A stretch of 64,000 nt of DNA from Mesobacterium_A sp034670065. Its GTDB lineage: Bacteria > Pseudomonadota > Alphaproteobacteria > Rhodobacterales > Rhodobacteraceae. A program made the translations under genes and the position numbers. How positions within the stretch are numbered: position 1 is the first letter of the stretch; every line of letters begins with the position of its first letter. Shown in pieces: positions 1 to 9,357 of the stretch. Under the pieces are notes generated by a model. That model worked only from the letters and a program-made list of their open reading frames with translations. It did no database searches and was not told where the DNA came from. The stretch covers positions 88,828-152,827 of the forward strand of contig JAXMOG010000009.1 of assembly GCA_034670065.1 (NCBI GenBank). The letters are read 5' to 3'.

Positions 1-504
1 GCGCGTTGTCATGAAGTCTTTGTCATTGCCGGTATGGCGCAACAGGAACATGCCTGTTTGTTCAACCAAGTCAGGGTTGGAGCAAACGTTGAAATAGAAA
101 TAGCTGCCCATGCCGCAGCCTGCAAAAACACCAACTGTACCGTCAAAGTTTTCAGGTACGTGACCTGCTGTTTCCAGGGCTTCCCACGACGTTTCCAGGA
201 ACTGACGATGCTGCGGGTCCATCACGGCAGCGTCTTTGGGCGCCAGCCCAAAGAACTCTGCATCAAAATTCTTGAAACCGTCCAGCGGCGCAGCGAAGGG
301 TACATAATCTTTGTGTCGGATCAGGGAGCGATCTTCGCCTGCGTCCAGCAACTCTTCTTCAGACATCTTGCGAATGGAAGAGACACCGTCGCGCAGGTTC
401 TTCCAGTACGCATCGATTGACTCGGCACCTGGCAGACGTGCTGCCATCCCGACAATGGCGATTTCATTGCCGGTTACGTTCGCCGCAATTTCGTCAGAAC
501 TCAT
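1..504 (-). CDS. Type I polyketide synthase, N-terminal part of the ketosynthase domain (partial, runs off the left edge)
   Basis: Reading the minus strand from an ATG at 504 gives an open frame to the window edge (168 codons). It starts MSSDEIAANVTGNEIAIVGM and contains the hallmarks of a type I PKS ketosynthase N-terminus: the early IAIVGMAARLPGA block, a YWKNLRDG segment, and near residue 96 the MDPQHRQFLE block followed by WEALETAG. The active-site cysteine lies beyond the edge, so catalytic competence cannot be judged. Modular PKS and fatty-acid-like synthases share this domain. Its position next to the flippase and glycosyltransferase genes suggests, by inference only, that it makes an acyl or polyketide part of an envelope glycolipid. 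The remaining domains are outside the window. Confidence 0.85.
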   Translation of the reverse strand, partial: MSSDEIAANVTGNEIAIVGMAARLPGAESIDAYWKNLRDGVSSIRKMSEEELLDAGEDRSLIRHKDYVPFAAPLDGFKNFDAEFFGLAPKDAAVMDPQHRQFLETSWEALETAGHVPENFDGTVGVFAGCGMGSYFYFNVCSNPDLVEQTGMFLLRHTGNDKDFMTTR

Positions 505-624
505 TCGTAGCACCCTAGTACTTTACACCTTTGTGGAGATATCGGCCAATTCTGTAAAAATTACGGCGTCAATCGGATATGCTGGTGCCCGCACAGAGGT
601 AAAATTGTCCCGGATTGGAACGGG

Positions 625-1989
625 TTACATACCCATATGCGCCAGCTTGTAGATATCTTCCCAGTGGACCCAAATTGCGAAGGCACCAATCAACGCGCCA
701 ATGACTGCGTAAAATGCGTCATGCGATTTGTCCCAAGCCCCTGTTGAACGCGATAGCCACACCACCACAGGATAAACCAAGGCGATGGAAACACCTCTGG
801 CCAGAATACCACCCAGTAGTCCGGCAATTTCCAATCCAATGTACAATGTGGCTAGGGTCAAAACAGCGCGTGACCCGGCCAAAACGAAGAACCGTTTGGA
901 GTCACCCACAGCAAGAGCTGCCTGGTCGTATGTTAAAACGATGATTTGCGGAATTTGCATTACTGCGATCAAGACCACCATAGGACCTGCTGCGGCGTAG
1001 CGGGGGTCATATAAAAAGTCGATCAGCCAGCTGCCCAGCATTGCAAAGACGCCAATCATGAACAGCAATGCACCAGTCACCAACATCCGCATTTTATGCA
1101 GTTTGGCGAAATTCTGAGGTGAGTCTTTCGGGGGTGTTTCGCGGTAAATCGGGATCAAAATCTTGGATGTCACCATGACGCCCAGCATCAGCGGGAAAGA
1201 CGCAAGAAAGAACCCGATGTTGTAAACGCCGAAGTCGTCCAGACGCAGGTATTTGCCGATCAGCAGTTTGTCGCCCTGTTGAAATAAGAACCCTGCGATG
1301 GTGGAAATGAAGATCCATTTACCAAAGTTGATCAGTTCATCTTTGGCGGATTTGTCCCAGTGGAAACGATTTGATGGTCCGGGTAAGTATTTGTTATTGA
1401 TGAATAACTGAACCGAGGCGCTAACCAGGCCGGACAAAACCAGCGCCCAAAGTGAGCCTGTCAGCCAAGATGCGATGACCGCAAACAAAACACCGGACAA
1501 TTGCGTGACCATATCCAATAAGGTCACACGCCCCAGCATCAGGTGCCTGTTTGCGGTGTCCATCTTGGTTGGGTCAAATCCCATGATCACCAGCGAAAAG
1601 GCAGCCACGGGTAAGAAATACATCAATTGTGGTTCATGGTAGATCAGCGAAATAGGCCATGCCAAAACGCAGGCCGTGATCCACAGACCGAAGCCCCGAA
1701 GCACCTGAAGTGTCCAAGCGGTGTTCAGGAAGTCAGGGTCATCACCGCGTTTGCTTTGCAAGATCGCAGGCGTAACCCCGACATCTGAGAACATGACCAG
1801 CGCCATCATGAATACAGAAATCAAGGCCATCATACCGAAGGCTTCTGGGTAAAGCAGACGGGTGAGCAGCAGGTTGGACCCCAGCCGCAGAATTTGGCTG
1901 AATCCAAAGCCACCGATGGTCAAGAATGAACTGCGCCAGATGCGTGCCGTCAAAGAGCTGCCGCGGAGTTTTGCCAATAGCGAGCTCAT
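625..1989 (-). CDS. Wzx-like polysaccharide/oligosaccharide flippase
   Basis: The 454-residue protein is very hydrophobic, with about 12 predicted membrane segments spread over its whole length, and begins with the GGFGFSQILRLGSNLLLTRL pattern typical of the polysaccharide-synthase/MOP flippase family. Such proteins move undecaprenyl-linked repeat units across the inner membrane. The start at 1989 is chosen because its ATGA overlaps the stop of the upstream glycosyltransferase, which implies translational coupling. An upstream in-frame start at 2004 would add five residues. With the preceding gene it forms a two-gene minus-strand operon in front of the PKS. Confidence 0.85.
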   Translation of the reverse strand: MSSLLAKLRGSSLTARIWRSSFLTIGGFGFSQILRLGSNLLLTRLLYPEAFGMMALISVFMMALVMFSDVGVTPAILQSKRGDDPDFLNTAWTLQVLRGFGLWITACVLAWPISLIYHEPQLMYFLPVAAFSLVIMGFDPTKMDTANRHLMLGRVTLLDMVTQLSGVLFAVIASWLTGSLWALVLSGLVSASVQLFINNKYLPGPSNRFHWDKSAKDELINFGKWIFISTIAGFLFQQGDKLLIGKYLRLDDFGVYNIGFFLASFPLMLGVMVTSKILIPIYRETPPKDSPQNFAKLHKMRMLVTGALLFMIGVFAMLGSWLIDFLYDPRYAAAGPMVVLIAVMQIPQIIVLTYDQAALAVGDSKRFFVLAGSRAVLTLATLYIGLEIAGLLGGILARGVSIALVYPVVVWLSRSTGAWDKSHDAFYAVIGALIGAFAIWVHWEDIYKLAHMGM

Positions 1990-2861
1990 CGACCACGACT
2001 CCAATTGGTTTTCTGTGACTGAGTCAGTCGAGCGGCGATGCGGACACCGGTGTACACGGCAAACCCAATGGGATCGCCAAGCGCCATACGTAATTTATCG
2101 GAAACCGGAAAAGGCAGTTTGTCATCGTTGCTTAACAAATTCGGGAACTTCTCTTTTATTTCATCGACACCGCGTTCTTGGCGGCGGCGCACTTTCACCA
2201 GGTTTCCCCATCCTTCAACGACCGGCCATTCGTAGGTTGCTGTCACGCCAACTCTTTCTTCGGGCGTGAAGCTTAGGCGAACGAAAGTGTCATCCGATAT
2301 AATATTCGGAAATTCTTTCCAGCGGGCACGACCCGGTTCATTGACTGCGAAGATACCGCAGCCCGGAACGCCATGGGTCATGAAGGGGACGCGACTATAA
2401 ATACGGCGGTATGCGCGGCTGACCCAAGAATTGGGCAACGAAATCTCGCATGTGCCAGAGGTGTATCGCGCTTCTTCGGTTTGAAGCACGTCGTGTATCT
2501 GCTGCAACAGCAGTGGGCTAAGCCGTACATCAGCATCAATGTAAATTCGGTTGCCTGAGGTGGCAGTCCTGTCACCAAGATTAAGGGCGTTCAGTTTGCC
2601 GCCCTCGGCGATGTCCAGAACCGTCAAGTTCCACCCTCGTGCCTGGAACGCATCAACGCGTTGTCGTGCGATATCGGCCGTTGCGTCCGAACAGCCATTT
2701 GCGACGACGATACAATCTACGCTGGCCTTCGCGGACCAGTCGGAACGCAAGATCGAATCCAAACATTCACCGATTTCACCGGCTTCGTTTGAGGCAGGTA
2801 AAACGATGCTAAGGTCAGCATTTTCACTGGGTGTCGGTGTATTGCGTACCAAAGCGGCCAC
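1986..2861 (-). CDS. Family 2 glycosyltransferase
   Basis: The 291-residue protein has a GT-A fold signature: LSIVLPASNEAGEIGECLDS at residues 17-36, a nucleotide-binding region around VVANGCSDATADIA, and a clear DxD-type metal-binding motif in IYIDADVRLS near residue 110. A later SDDTFVRLSF segment resembles the acceptor-side ED/DD motif. It lacks obvious membrane spans apart from a weakly hydrophobic C-terminal stretch, so it is likely cytosolic or peripheral. It is translationally coupled to the flippase gene downstream and faces away from the GT4 gene at 2947. The sugar transferred cannot be told from sequence. Confidence 0.85.
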   Translation of the reverse strand: MAALVRNTPTPSENADLSIVLPASNEAGEIGECLDSILRSDWSAKASVDCIVVANGCSDATADIARQRVDAFQARGWNLTVLDIAEGGKLNALNLGDRTATSGNRIYIDADVRLSPLLLQQIHDVLQTEEARYTSGTCEISLPNSWVSRAYRRIYSRVPFMTHGVPGCGIFAVNEPGRARWKEFPNIISDDTFVRLSFTPEERVGVTATYEWPVVEGWGNLVKVRRRQERGVDEIKEKFPNLLSNDDKLPFPVSDKLRMALGDPIGFAVYTGVRIAARLTQSQKTNWSRGR

Positions 2862-2946
2862 ACATCCAAAAAATAGGTAACAATCTGCAAGGGTTAATTG
2901 CAGCCTACTATGGCCAAAGAAAGGAAATCACGGTGAAAAACAAGGC

Positions 2947-4185
2947 ATGACTGCCATTACCGATCATCAAGTGTTTTCTCCCTTGAAATTGGGCTATCTT
3001 GTTCCCCAGTTTCCAGGTCAGACCCATATTTTCTTCTGGCGTGAAATTCGCGTGTTGGAAGACATGGGACATGACGTTCATGTATTCTCGACCCGCCACC
3101 CACCTGCTGGATTGATCGCACACGATTGGTCGCAAGAGGCGATAGATCGAACAACGTATCTTGGCAAAGTTGATGCGATGGCTGCGGCCGCGGCATTACC
3201 AAAATTGTTGTCCAAAGGGTTGGGTCGCTGGCTGTTGCGAGAAGGGAAGACCTTTGCCAAAGACACGGCCATCACCGTTTCGGCAGCCCATCAATTGGTT
3301 CAGCATTGCAAAGAGCGAAATATTGACCATGTCCATGCCCATTCTTGTGGGCGGGCAGCGTTGATCGCAGCCTTTGCCCATATGCTGGGCGGGCCAACAT
3401 GGTCGATGACTTTGCATGGCCCTTTGCAGGACTACGGTGCCGGTCAGAAGTTTAAGTGGAGTCACACTAGTTTTGCCACGATCATCACCCAGAAGCTGCT
3501 GGCTGAAATGCATGCGGATTTGCCGGGGTATTTGCCTGAACGTATGGTCGTGCGCCCAATGGGTGTGGATACAGACGCTTTGCAACGCACAGAAGGCAGC
3601 TATGAACCGGTGCGCCATGGAACGCCGATGCGCGTCTTTGCCTGTGGCCGGTTGAACCGCGTCAAAGGGCATCAAGACTTGATGACCGCCGTACGACAGC
3701 TTTTGGACAACGGGGTTGATGTCCGGCTAGAGATTGCCGGCGAAGATGACGATGGCGGCAATGGGTATCGTAAAGAGCTGGAGGCACACCAGAAGGCGCT
3801 GCACCTGCAAGATCACGTTAAGCTGCTCGGGGCTATCGATGGCACTGCGGTCAAAGATAAGCTGTTGAACGCGCATGTCTTTGTTCTGGCCAGTTGGCAT
3901 GAACCTTTGGGCGTTGCCTATATGGAAGCGATGAGTTGCGAAGTGCCGGTGATTGGAACAGATGCCGGTGGTGCGCCAGAGCTTATTGACGATGGCGTGA
4001 ACGGATTGTTGGTGCCGCCCAAGGATCCTGCTGCCTTGGCTCAGGCAATCAAGCGTATCGCCGGAGATCCCGAACTTGCCAGTCGTCTGGCCGAGGCCGG
4101 ACGAGAGCATGTGGTTGCCAATTTCCGATCCAAACTTGGTGCCGAAACCTTGGTCGACGAAATTTATCGCCTCAAGTCACTGTAA
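2947..4185 (+). CDS. GT4-family glycosyltransferase
   Basis: The 412-residue protein has the two Rossmann halves of a GT-B enzyme. The N-terminus reads LKLGYLVPQFPGQTHIFFWR, and the C-terminal half holds the donor-binding GRLNRVKGHQDL segment near residue 232 and an E-x7-E type motif (EPLGVAYMEAMSCEVPVIG near residue 318). These are family 4 features (retaining, nucleotide-sugar donor). It is divergent from the GT2 gene and convergent with the secreted modular protein, whose stop codon it overlaps by nine bases. It probably elongates the polysaccharide repeat unit. Confidence 0.88.
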   Translation: MTAITDHQVFSPLKLGYLVPQFPGQTHIFFWREIRVLEDMGHDVHVFSTRHPPAGLIAHDWSQEAIDRTTYLGKVDAMAAAAALPKLLSKGLGRWLLREGKTFAKDTAITVSAAHQLVQHCKERNIDHVHAHSCGRAALIAAFAHMLGGPTWSMTLHGPLQDYGAGQKFKWSHTSFATIITQKLLAEMHADLPGYLPERMVVRPMGVDTDALQRTEGSYEPVRHGTPMRVFACGRLNRVKGHQDLMTAVRQLLDNGVDVRLEIAGEDDDGGNGYRKELEAHQKALHLQDHVKLLGAIDGTAVKDKLLNAHVFVLASWHEPLGVAYMEAMSCEVPVIGTDAGGAPELIDDGVNGLLVPPKDPAALAQAIKRIAGDPELASRLAEAGREHVVANFRSKLGAETLVDEIYRLKSL

Positions 4186-7161
4186 CATCACTGTGGGTAT
4201 CTGGATGCCGTCGTCGGCAAATTCCAGATACTCTACCGAGGCCAAGTGAACTTTCGCAAACCCAGCCGACGCAATTATGCCGCCCGGACGCATAGCGAAG
4301 CTGTAGTCCTGCAGGGCGCCGGGCAAGATGGCCATGTCTTCTCCTGGCCCGCCATGAATGTAGTCGTTTCCGCCGTTTGATTTGAGGGTGTCATCACCAC
4401 CGCCGCCAAGAATGACGTCTTCTTCAACACTGCCTTCCAAAACGTCAGCCCGGTCGCTGCCATTCAGGTTTAGCCCGTTGGCAAATGCGGCCACGTCTCG
4501 TGATTGCCAGCCGCCGTCTCCGGCTGCGTTAAAGGCCATCAGGGCGTCCCAGCGGGGGTTGCTGTCAGATAGATAGCGCAAGCTGCCCCAGCTGCCCCAC
4601 TGCGAAGCGGGTGCCACATCAACAAAGGCGTTGAACAGTTTACCGCCCGCAGAAGTCCATCCATCCAGCAAGCTTTGATAGATTTCTGCCATTTCGGGGG
4701 TGTAGTTGAATTGCTTGAAGAAATCCGTCAGCCGTTCGTCGGAAACAGCATCACCATGGCCGGCGACATGGGTGCCACCCTCATACATCACCAAGTCCAA
4801 CCCGGCGTTGCTTGCCGCTTGGGCGTGGTATGGAAAAATAACCTCGATCAGCTCTTTCAAAGAGCCGTCTTTTAGAGCTTTTGCAACCGGCGCATTGGCG
4901 CGTTCAAACCGGTGGAGGTCAACATACTCTCGCAGGGAAACGCGTTGCAGCCCTTTGGCTTCGGCTTCTTCCTTGGCAACGGCTTCGCTGTCGTCCAGCC
5001 AGGCAGTCATACGGCTGGCGAATTCTTCTCCGCCCATCTCGTACCCAAAATACCCCGTAACAGCATATGCATCGAAGCTTTCGTACGGCATTTTGCCCAA
5101 TGCGTCTTTGGCGCGATCACTGGTCAGGACGTATTCTTCTAACCCTTGCCAGCCACTGTGAGTGGCCGCCGTTCGAACCAAGCGCTTTTCAGTGTCATCG
5201 CCAAAAACATCCGTCCAGATATCCATCACCTGAGCAGAGCGGAGGCCATAGTATTCCATCCAGCCCGTCTGCGTTTTCCCCCACAGCTTTTCGCCTTCTT
5301 GGGCAGAATAGTGAGCTTGAGAAAAAATGAAGTTCCAGACTTCATTCGAATATTCGACATAAGCCATCAGTCTTGGATCAAGGGACTCGCGCACATAGGT
5401 CGCGAAATTGCGAACATACTCATCGTCGGCCATGTGGGGCATGTTAAACCAAGGGTCTGCACCAATCTGGTTGGCCAATGCGACCATCACTTCCAAAGGC
5501 ACGCCTTTTTTGACCCAAGAAAAATCAGACATACTTGGCCGATCTTCCCATTTTTGAATGTTAGACCCGTTTGTCTGCATCCAGTCCATGTACCGAATAG
5601 AGCGCAGGTTCTCGATCCTAGAGAGCCAAACCGGGTTAAACAAAGCACCGGCTTCATACATTTCCATTTGGTCGGCTCTTACGATCACGATGTCACGGAT
5701 TGGATCGTTGGGATCAGTTTCAGTGATGGCGATTGAAACCAACCCATCGCCTGGTTTGTAAAAGAACTGTCCGGTGCCATCGTCGATTTTGATACGCTCT
5801 GCGCGGCCACCGATTTGAAGCGATCCCTTGCCCTTAAACCGAACTTCCCAATTGGTGTGCAGGTACAAGTCGGCTTCGGGTTGGTCCGTAAAAATGAAAG
5901 TTTCCAGCTTTTCAACATTTTGCGGAATGCTGATTGGCCAACCATTTTCATTCAGGTGCCCCCCGGCGCGCAGGTCTTCCATATCAACGCCGCCCCATTG
6001 GCCTGGCAAATGCCCAACCCATGGGCGGGCAGTCTTCATCACGTCGATAAACGGATGCTGGGTTGACCAATCTGCGATTCCGTTCAGACCCATTGCCAAT
6101 GCAGGCACCCCAGAAGGAGTGTCTGTTTCCGCGATCTGCGCGATTTCAACAGAGGTTTGCGGTTCTGACATGATCGGCTTTTGCACAGGTGCAGGCACGG
6201 GGTCTGGGGCAGAAGTTTCGGCCGCGGCTTGATCTTCGCCGGGTTGCGCCAATTCCCAAATGTCTTGCGCGATTTTCGCATAGTTATCGCGGACAGTCGG
6301 ATGAATTTCATCCTGCAGGTCAATGTCCACCGGAGGAGCAACACCGTAGAGCGAGGCATAGGTCACCAACGACGCAAGGAAATACAGTGTCGGCTGACCA
6401 TGTGGTGCGTCATCCAAATAGAGATCGGAACCGGATAGGTCGGACAGCGCATCGCTTGAAAGAACCTTTGCAATAACGCTGGCAACAGGGATCAGCCTTA
6501 CGTCGGCGTCTGGCAATCGCTTGGCGACGGCATCTCGGTAATCCACAAACCAGTCATGGTAGTCGCCTGCGTTGAAATCCTGATACTTCGCCAATTCTTT
6601 GGCCGTTGGCGGAAAGCTGCGGGCGATCCCTGCCATTTCGGCCCAACCTTCATAAATATACAGAACCGATTCAGGCTTTTCGCGGTTCACCCATGCCAAC
6701 AGTCGGGCGGTTGCTTCGGCCGGGCTTTCATTCGTGGGATTGTCGCCATCATATGGGGCTTCAGGCGATTGATACTGGACGAAGTTTGCAGGGTTTACGA
6801 CGATGGCATTGAACTTGGCATTGGCAAAACGTTGGATCCGCGTGTTCCAGACGTTTGAAACACCTGGGAATGACCAGTTTGGACGAGGCGGCAAAGACCG
6901 CGCAAAATCGCGGATAAAGCCCCATTGCCCATCCATGGCAAAGCTTCGGTCGTCCGCTTTGGCCAAAGTGTTTAACCATTGAGGAACGTTTGTTGTTCCT
7001 ACGTCAGACAGGTGGTTGACCAGACTGTTGCCGAAAAAATATGCCCCGACAGATTGACGTTCCTCTGCGTGCGCGGGGGCGGTAAATCCCAGAAAACCAA
7101 TTGCCCAAGATGTAATTGCGACTGACCGAATTGCGGTCGCCACGTGTGAAATCAATAGCAT
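4177..7161 (-). CDS. Large secreted modular protein: SGNH-like hydrolase, glycoside-hydrolase-like region and RTX repeats
   Basis: The protein is about 994 residues. Residues 1-32 form a Sec-like signal ending in APAHA. Residues about 36-310 look like an SGNH/GDSL hydrolase, with a GNS block near the start and a C-terminal DEIHPT block giving the catalytic Asp-His pair. A Pro/Ala-rich linker follows. Residues about 360-880 resemble a clan-A glycoside hydrolase, with EYSNEVWN as candidate acid/base and LVMYEGGTH as candidate nucleophile region. The last 100 residues carry glycine/aspartate nonapeptides (ILGGGGDDTL, NGGNDYIHGG) typical of calcium-binding RTX repeats. The ATG at 7161 is preferred over the GTG at 7185 because GGAAG lies about 8 bases ahead. 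It probably trims or de-esterifies the local exopolysaccharide; this is inference. Confidence 0.8.
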   Translation of the reverse strand: MLLISHVATAIRSVAITSWAIGFLGFTAPAHAEERQSVGAYFFGNSLVNHLSDVGTTNVPQWLNTLAKADDRSFAMDGQWGFIRDFARSLPPRPNWSFPGVSNVWNTRIQRFANAKFNAIVVNPANFVQYQSPEAPYDGDNPTNESPAEATARLLAWVNREKPESVLYIYEGWAEMAGIARSFPPTAKELAKYQDFNAGDYHDWFVDYRDAVAKRLPDADVRLIPVASVIAKVLSSDALSDLSGSDLYLDDAPHGQPTLYFLASLVTYASLYGVAPPVDIDLQDEIHPTVRDNYAKIAQDIWELAQPGEDQAAAETSAPDPVPAPVQKPIMSEPQTSVEIAQIAETDTPSGVPALAMGLNGIADWSTQHPFIDVMKTARPWVGHLPGQWGGVDMEDLRAGGHLNENGWPISIPQNVEKLETFIFTDQPEADLYLHTNWEVRFKGKGSLQIGGRAERIKIDDGTGQFFYKPGDGLVSIAITETDPNDPIRDIVIVRADQMEMYEAGALFNPVWLSRIENLRSIRYMDWMQTNGSNIQKWEDRPSMSDFSWVKKGVPLEVMVALANQIGADPWFNMPHMADDEYVRNFATYVRESLDPRLMAYVEYSNEVWNFIFSQAHYSAQEGEKLWGKTQTGWMEYYGLRSAQVMDIWTDVFGDDTEKRLVRTAATHSGWQGLEEYVLTSDRAKDALGKMPYESFDAYAVTGYFGYEMGGEEFASRMTAWLDDSEAVAKEEAEAKGLQRVSLREYVDLHRFERANAPVAKALKDGSLKELIEVIFPYHAQAASNAGLDLVMYEGGTHVAGHGDAVSDERLTDFFKQFNYTPEMAEIYQSLLDGWTSAGGKLFNAFVDVAPASQWGSWGSLRYLSDSNPRWDALMAFNAAGDGGWQSRDVAAFANGLNLNGSDRADVLEGSVEEDVILGGGGDDTLKSNGGNDYIHGGPGEDMAILPGALQDYSFAMRPGGIIASAGFAKVHLASVEYLEFADDGIQIPTVMLQ

Positions 7162-7266
7162 GTGACGCTTCCGTATGTGGGGCACTAGGTGAAAAACTAG
7201 GGCTGAGTCTATGCAATTGCGATAGCAAGAGCGATAAAAATACTCGTAATCCCTGTCAGTTCGGTG

Positions 7267-8406
7267 TCAGAGGGCCGCAGCCTGTGCGCTGACACCCAGA
7301 ACAGTGCTGATCAGACCGAAGATGAGGCGTGCGCTGCCCACCGGAGACTCGGTCGCCAACACGGTGTCTTCAGGATGAATCATGAAGTGACGTGCCGCGA
7401 ACAATCCGTCTGCGGTGGTCAGATCGATGGCAAATACGACTTGCTGCTTTTTGGGCCCAGTCCCGGTGTAAGAGACATCTTTGGCTTCATATTCTCGAAG
7501 CACTAGCAACCCTTTGGGATCCGCACGGGTTTCTGACAAGCCGCCCATCAGCGACAGGGCTTCCAAAGCTGTCAGAGCATCCTTCGGAAAGTAGATCAAA
7601 TTCTCGATGCCGGATGCGCCCAATGCTGTGTAGGCGCGTTTGTCCGGTTCTACGATAATACGGTCATTTCGGCGCAAAATCGTATTCTTGCTGGCGGTTG
7701 AGAATAGCTTCTCAGCCGTGATCTCAAAAGTTTTGCCGCCACGGATCAGACGGATCAACGGATTTCGCAGGTTAGGCGAAATACCACCGCCCGCCGACAG
7801 CGCGCTGAGAATAGTATAGTTGCGCGAAATCAGCGGATAGGAGCCGGGACGAGAGACGCCACTGACTAAGTCAAATGAGTTCGACGCGCCTTGCTGTACA
7901 TCAATTTGAACTTGGGCCGATGGAACGATTGGTGCCAACCGCGACTGAATACGTGACCGCGCGATATCGGGCGTCAGGCCGCGAACTTGGATTTCAGAAA
8001 TATAGGGAACAAAAATCGTTCCGTTTTGCGCAACTTCCAGTTTTCCCAAAGTTACGAACTTTTGCCCAACATTGGTCAGCAGCGAATTTTCCTGGCTGTC
8101 CCAAATGGTAACGGTGACAAAGTCGCCAGTTTGAATAACAGAGCTGGACGGGGCAGCGTGTGTATCGATCCAATTGTAGTTTCCGGCCCAGCCGGTGACA
8201 GGCCATTGCGCGATGTTGTTCACGTTTGACCGGCTGATCCGTACAACTTGATAAGAAGAGTCCAACGCTTCTTCGTTCTTGACGATTTCAGATTGAAGCG
8301 CGGAACCGCGCGGCAGCGTACACGCCGCAAGCGCGAGTGCGAGTATCAGCCAAACAACTGTGCGACCGAATTTCTGCACGATATTTTCCCATCCCTGTTC
8401 TACCAA
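7267..8406 (-). CDS. Wza-type polysaccharide export lipoprotein
   Basis: The 379-residue protein starts with a lipoprotein signal whose lipobox reads ALAACT (cysteine near residue 29). The poly-export domain follows, with the conserved region around IQTGDFVTVTIWDSQENSLL and the YISEIQVRGLTPDIARSRI block, and then SLBB-like beta-grasp repeats (SGVSRPGSYPL, and a second near VEPDKRAYTALGASG). Wza proteins form the outer-membrane exit channel for capsule or exopolysaccharide. No Wzc/Wzb-like co-polymerase or phosphatase gene is next to it in this window. It is transcribed away from the epimerase gene, with about 90 bases between the two chosen starts. Confidence 0.85.
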   Translation of the reverse strand: MVEQGWENIVQKFGRTVVWLILALALAACTLPRGSALQSEIVKNEEALDSSYQVVRISRSNVNNIAQWPVTGWAGNYNWIDTHAAPSSSVIQTGDFVTVTIWDSQENSLLTNVGQKFVTLGKLEVAQNGTIFVPYISEIQVRGLTPDIARSRIQSRLAPIVPSAQVQIDVQQGASNSFDLVSGVSRPGSYPLISRNYTILSALSAGGGISPNLRNPLIRLIRGGKTFEITAEKLFSTASKNTILRRNDRIIVEPDKRAYTALGASGIENLIYFPKDALTALEALSLMGGLSETRADPKGLLVLREYEAKDVSYTGTGPKKQQVVFAIDLTTADGLFAARHFMIHPEDTVLATESPVGSARLIFGLISTVLGVSAQAAAL

Positions 8407-8496
8407 GCGATCTTCACGATCGGCTAAGGCTTTTGTTCAGTCTTGTCACAGTGCTAGACAATGGCACAAGTCGAAAAACTCGAAGGAATTCATACC

Positions 8497-9357
8497 GTGT
8501 CCGCAAATCCGCAACTGACCCGCGTTGCTGTGTTGGGCGCCAGCGGCAAAATTGGCCGCATTTTTTGTCACTATGGCGCCAGGGATTTTGCAGAAGATCT
8601 TGAAATTATTCCATTTTTTCGAGGCCATTCGGATGACCCCAGAGCCGTAAAATGGTGTCCGGAAGATGTAGATAAACCAGATTGCCAGGCGGACGTCGTT
8701 TTGGCTCTTTGGGGTGTGGTTGGCGCGGATGATAAGCAGCTTTCCGCAAATGTTTCGTTGGCCAAGGCCGCAAATGCACTGGCTCAACACGTTGGCGCAA
8801 GCCATGTAATCCATTGTTCCTCTGTCGCTGTTTATGCGCCTAGCGATGGTGCCGTAGACGAAGATTGGCCAACACGTCCGCAAAATGCATACGGTCAATC
8901 CAAGCTGGAAATGGAACATGCTGCCCTTGCCGCAAATGATGCGGGGCAATTGCGGTCCATATGTCTGCGGATTGGCAACGTTGCTGGAGCTGACAGCTTG
9001 TTTGCAGCAGGCGCGCGCGATGGCCATATCGTTCTGGACCAGTTTGAGCCGCAGATTGGACCGGCGCGCAGTTACATTGCTCCGGTCGATCTGACCCGTG
9101 TGTTTGCGGCGCTCATCAAGTCGCAACCAGAGGATTTGCCTTCCGTTTTGAACGTGGCGGCGCCGGGTGCAACGCGCATGCAGGATTTGGCGGCTGAAAT
9201 GGATTGGGCTGTGTCATGGCGCGATGCGCCGGATACGGCCAGACGGCTTGTTGAGGTTTCTACCGCTCGACTATCCAAGGTCGTCCGATTGCCAACAGAC
9301 AGCGCTAGTGCAGAGTGGATTGCGCGCGATGTCAAATTTGGAGGATGGCAGCGATGA
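8497..9357 (+). CDS. NAD(P)-dependent sugar epimerase/dehydratase (extended SDR)
   Basis: The 286-residue protein has an N-terminal Rossmann motif (VAVLGASGKIGRIF) and an extended-SDR active site: serine in HCSSVAVYAP and the YGQSKLEME form of YxxxK. A GTG at 8497 is chosen as start because GAAGGA sits nine bases before it and the reading frame then begins directly before the nucleotide-binding strand. An ATG at 8461 would add 12 residues but has no clear ribosome site. It overlaps the sugar transferase start by ATGA, so both are co-translated. Probable role: making an activated sugar for the following transferase. Confidence 0.8.
   Translation: MSANPQLTRVAVLGASGKIGRIFCHYGARDFAEDLEIIPFFRGHSDDPRAVKWCPEDVDKPDCQADVVLALWGVVGADDKQLSANVSLAKAANALAQHVGASHVIHCSSVAVYAPSDGAVDEDWPTRPQNAYGQSKLEMEHAALAANDAGQLRSICLRIGNVAGADSLFAAGARDGHIVLDQFEPQIGPARSYIAPVDLTRVFAALIKSQPEDLPSVLNVAAPGATRMQDLAAEMDWAVSWRDAPDTARRLVEVSTARLSKVVRLPTDSASAEWIARDVKFGGWQR

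Noticed and set aside
4382..6476. Several long plus-strand open frames opposite the large secreted protein
   Set aside because: They are mirror images of a gene with strong codon structure and show no domain features.
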